Shown here: positions 61,401 to 64,000 of the stretch, piece after piece
How positions within the stretch are numbered: position 1 is the first letter of the stretch
How the letters are laid out: every line of letters begins with the position of its first letter
From: Sphagnum compactum
Taxonomy: Eukaryota > Bryophyta > Sphagnopsida > Sphagnales
NCBI GenBank assembly: GCA_965153455.1
Contig: OZ234503.1
Span: 2,542,001-2,606,000 of the forward strand
Direction: 5' to 3'
DNA: 64,000 bases
Position numbers and translations under genes: made by a program
The notes under the pieces: generated by a model
What the model was told of the DNA's origin: nothing
Seen by the model: only the letters and a program-made list of their open reading frames with translations
Database searches by the model: none

Positions 61401-62771
61401 ACTGAACCCGGAATCTGTCAATAGGTTTTCCATATTGCCGAAATTTGGTCGAAAATAGGGCCAAGTCTCCCCCAGAAAATTCCATCCCACAACATGGACA
61501 TTCGATGCTGATGGATCTGTTGTGAAAACCCCGATATTCTCCAGATTCAAACACTTGAGAATTGAGAGCTTTCTCTCATTGACATACAGCAAACAATTGC
61601 ACTGCTTTGCAACTGCTGTAAGAATTTTCTCCTTCCCAATCACATAGGTTGATATCAGAAAAAGGGTGGTAGATCTGTCAACAGACACCATTTGAGAAAT
61701 CTCTCTTCTGTAGGAATCTTCACTGGCAGGAGCACTTTCATCAAAGCAATCAACGTCTTCAGGCCTTTCCTGCTCTTCTTCTCCATCATTGCTCAAATCT
61801 CTGTCAACTTCTCTACTACCATGCTCCAAGGCATGAAGGGTAGTCTCAGATGCCCTCGTGTTCTTGTTATCTGCTTCATTTCCATTGATCGCTTTCACCT
61901 CAGAGTCCATCCTTTCACCATCACCTCCTCCTTGCATCATCAATCTATGGATAGTCTCTGCCACATACTGCACAGACTCGCTTTGGCTGGGAAAGACGAA
62001 TTTAGGGTTACAGTAGGTGGTGTCCAGAAAGACGGCATCGGCTCCAACGAATTCACACAGAGGAGATGATACCTGTTTCATGGAGTGCGAGAAACGCATG
62101 TCACCGGTATGAACATAACGACGAAATTCCTTAGAGGAGCAGCCCCTGCCGCCCTTCTTCTTCTCAAGCAGGGCGAGGGCGAGGACGTTGTCGTCGTCGT
62201 CGTCGTCGTCGTTTTCTTCTTCAACAGGCACTCGGAAAAGGAACTGTACAGCACCGGGGCAGTGATTTGCATCCACCAGAATCACGTCAACACCATCGAT
62301 ACAGAAATTCTCATTCATGGGTAGCGAGACCACAAGCGAATCCGGTACTTTCAACGACAAACGAAGCAAGGAAGCGGTAATCTCCGAGCAGAAGATGAGT
62401 CCCTTGTTCCACAGAGGAGTGATTCCAGTGTAATGGTCACTATGGAAATGTGACAAGAAATACGCCACTGCAAAAGGACCAGCTACTCGGAATCCATCAA
62501 CAATAAACCTCGTTCCCGGGATACGCTTGGTGGTTGGAAAATTGGGTGGGAAACTGGGAAGAAGAAGAAGAAGAGGAAGAGGAAGAAGTGGTTTCTCTTC
62601 TTCCTTCTCCCGCGCCATGTCCGTTGTCTTCTGCGACGGTAAGTTTTTGATCTCAGCAGCTGCTGCTACTACAGAAGACTCCGATCCTTCGGCAAATTGC
62701 GCCAGCGCCTCCAAGCGCTCCAACGCTGCTCGATATCGCTCACGCGAATTGATAACTCTGCTCCCGGACAT
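52459..62771 (-). CDS. LIG6: LIG6-type SNM1-like nuclease/ATP-dependent DNA ligase
   Basis: Plant LIG6 joins an SNM1-type MBL/beta-CASP domain to an ATP-dependent DNA ligase; in Arabidopsis it acts in break repair and seed longevity. Exons (minus): 62771-60956, 60791-60657, 60437-59115, 58796-58679, 58404-58323, 58157-58055, 57807-57711, 57414-57312, 56988-56854, 56452-56405, 56272-56175, 56057-55992, 55225-55066, 54921-54811, 54618-54569, 54250-54216, 54019-53958, 53784-53623, 53470-53382, 53193-53094, 52914-52797, 52679-52459. Total 5232 nt, 1743 residues, one open frame; longer than Arabidopsis LIG6. Seen: HFHSDH 108-113, ANHCPG with His170, HTGD 221-224, PYSEHS with His494 (nuclease); two UBA/CUE-like motifs (715-740, 948-986) around PIP box QPTILNFF (851-858); ligase N-domain from about 1092; nucleotidyl Lys1375 in KYDGQR; IIDAE to 1428; FLFDLMF; EGLMGKSLD 1544-1552; SWLKVKRDY; RGISMRFPRF 1689-1698. 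Intron 19 is GC-AG. Confidence 0.92.
54388..54560 (+). repeat. Dispersed repeat, partial copy R4 (LIG6 intron)
   Basis: Has the 5' half of the 350 bp repeat: attgcagagaagcctcc, gacaatgagtgcagtcataa, cacaaagtgtcagacaatca and gtgtagataagttta. It runs up to the donor of LIG6 exon 15 (54569). Confidence 0.8.
55261..55632 (+). repeat. Dispersed ~350 bp repeat, copy R5 (LIG6 intron 12)
   Basis: Full-length copy carrying all blocks listed for R1, ending cttcttgtgagggcaag. Same orientation as the other four copies, antisense to the host gene. Confidence 0.87.
60555..60575 (+). repeat. Short telomere-type repeat (AAACCCT)2 in a LIG6 intron
   Basis: taaaccctaaaccctacact lies in the intron between LIG6 exons 2 and 3. 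It matches the plant telomere heptamer and the telobox motif. Confidence 0.8.
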
Positions 62772-63479
62772 GACTGCCACCGTTGTCGCTGCATTTGCAA
62801 AATCGCAAACGAGAGCGCAACAACAGCAACGGTGAAGAAGAAGAAGAAGAAGAAGACGAAGAAACTCTGCAACACAATTGCACCACATGGTACTGTGTGA
62901 CTTCAGGTAGGTACAAAATTAGTACCTACTCCAGATTTTGGGGTTTTGCCAAGGGGGCGCCAAAACAGCTTCGACACAAATCATATTATTTGTAAAAATG
63001 ATGAAAATTTCAAAAATAACTAAATTCACAAGACTAAATAAATAAATAAATAATCTTTTGATAAATTCAACTTTCTGAAATGAAATATTCCAAAATAACT
63101 AATTAATTAATTAATTAACTTATTCTACAGAAATAGGTGTGTTGTAGTGCAGTATATTCTTAAATACCTACTAGAACTTGTTATTAAAAAATACGGCGAT
63201 TTGAGAGATCGCCAATAAAATAATTATATTAAATTTTTAAAAAAACACCACTGCGATCCACCACTGCTACGTTCCCGAGAGAGTTCTCACTGTGTTCCCC
63301 AAGCGGCAGGTCTGCAGCAGTCAAGCTGCTCTTTTGGCTGTGGACGGTGTCGCGTGTTCGGCGTCTTGTGCTTGGCTCTCGGGAGGGAAGTGAGAGAAAG
63401 GGTTTTTTCGGTCGGTCCTGCTTCTCGCAAATCCCTGTTGCCGCAAATCGTTTGAAGCAGCAGCACCAACACAGCAGCT
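62772..63479. promoter_or_regulatory. Divergent promoter region between LIG6 and RPN1
   Basis: The 708 bp between the two start codons must contain both 5' leaders and promoters. LIG6 side: a (GAA)n run on the plus strand at 62834-62860. Centre: AT-rich DNA with taaataaataaataat and taattaattaattaatt runs. No confident TATA box on either side. Confidence 0.6.
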
Positions 63480-63599
63480 ATGGCGCCGGAGAATTCCAAG
63501 GACAGCCACGCGATGGATCAAGATGTCCAACCTCCGCCATCCAAGTTGCTTCCTAAGGAAGCCAAGAAGAAGAAGGAGGAAAAGAAAGACGAGGATCTG
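63480..63599 (+). CDS. RPN1: Probable 26S proteasome regulatory subunit RPN1, first exon
   Basis: The ATG at 63480 opens a 40-codon exon, MAPENSKDSH... with a Pro/Ser part and a Lys-rich stretch ending KKKKEEKKDEDL, followed by a donor (ctg|gtatga). Plant RPN1 (PSMD2, a ubiquitin-receptor scaffold of the 19S base) starts with a MAP... peptide and a Lys-rich stretch ending KKDEDL before the SEEDL block, which would open the next exon. That exon is not found before 64000, so the intron runs off the window. The call rests on 40 residues of N-terminal similarity only; another Lys-rich N-terminus is possible. Confidence 0.6.
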
Positions 63600-64000
63600 G
63601 TATGATGATGATGATGATGTGCTTCTTCACTTGCTGTTACTCTCTCGTTTAGTTCTTGTAAAATCCAGGACTGAATTTTCAGGCGGGTTCTTCTTCTTTG
63701 GTCATAGTAAGCACGCAATCTTTTTGCAGCTACTGAATCGCGTCAAGACCTAATCTGTAGTGGAAAGACTTTGTTTATGGCGTATCTATAAGATCGGCCG
63801 CCACCCTACTTTGAACTTGAGTTTCAAAATTGCTGTAGAGATGTGTTGCGGGTTTTGGAGTTGGATTTCTCCAAGAGTGATTGATTGATGAAGCTTTTCA
63901 GTTTGCCAGGAAGATTTAGGTTTAGGGTTATTGTGTGAGTCAAAGGTGTTACCTCATCGTCAAGCACATGAGACCAGACGTTTTCGTTTGCTGCTGAATT
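63600..64000 (+). other. Intron 1 of the RPN1-like gene, continuing off the window
   Basis: Starts with gtatgatgatgatgatgatg. No acceptor followed by an RPN1-like exon is seen to the end of the window. Confidence 0.5.

Noticed and set aside
62772-62888. LIG6 start 39 codons upstream (Leu/Cys-rich leader)
   Set aside because: The extension derives from a CTT triplet run and does not look like a signal or transit peptide; the MSGSRV start was preferred. An organelle-targeted isoform cannot be fully excluded.

Overview
The window is nuclear DNA of a land plant. The evidence is split genes with short exons and GT-AG introns of roughly 70 to 2000 bp, plant-specific families (a VAMP72-type R-SNARE with a longin domain, and LIG6, a DNA ligase carrying an SNM1-like nuclease domain), short plant-type telomere heptamers, and AT-rich gene deserts full of decayed transposons and local tandem repeats. 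The LINE and hAT remnants and the repeat load fit a large-genome, probably non-flowering lineage (fern, lycophyte, bryophyte or gymnosperm). That placement is inference and I cannot name the species.

Layout. 1-2.15 kb: 5' part of an aldo-keto reductase gene (minus), cut by the left edge. 2.3-9.3 kb: a dense series of unrelated tandem repeats. 9.3-18.6 kb: AT-rich desert with a very decayed Ty1/copia-like relic. 18.7-23.2 kb: tandemly duplicated upstream region and an eight-exon CCCH zinc-finger gene of the ZC3H15/DFRP1 type (plus). 26.9-31.5 kb: five-exon ALY/REF (THO4) mRNA export adaptor (minus). 31.7-44 kb: desert with an hAT transposase relic, a solo LTR with intact target-site duplication and a 5'-truncated LINE (minus). 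44.3-47.9 kb: VAMP72 R-SNARE (plus). 48-52.4 kb: mostly noncoding, with a SINE-like element and unexplained exon-like pieces. 52.46-62.77 kb: 22-exon LIG6-type nuclease/DNA ligase (minus), 1743 codons by my exon model. 63.48 kb: first exon of a probable proteasome RPN1 gene (plus), divergent from LIG6 across a ~0.7 kb shared promoter.

The genes are housekeeping genes and do not form a pathway. Exon models were built by hand from splice sites and reading-frame continuity; in every complete gene the exon lengths sum to an open frame. The most interesting signals are: (1) the LIG6 linker, which carries a canonical PCNA-binding box between two similar UBA/CUE-like motifs; (2) a ~350 bp unidentified dispersed repeat found five times, in one orientation, in introns or flanks of the ALY and LIG6 genes; (3) the solo LTR with internal hairpins; (4) a near-perfect inverted repeat with a telobox-type loop next to ALY; (5) a GC-AG intron in LIG6.
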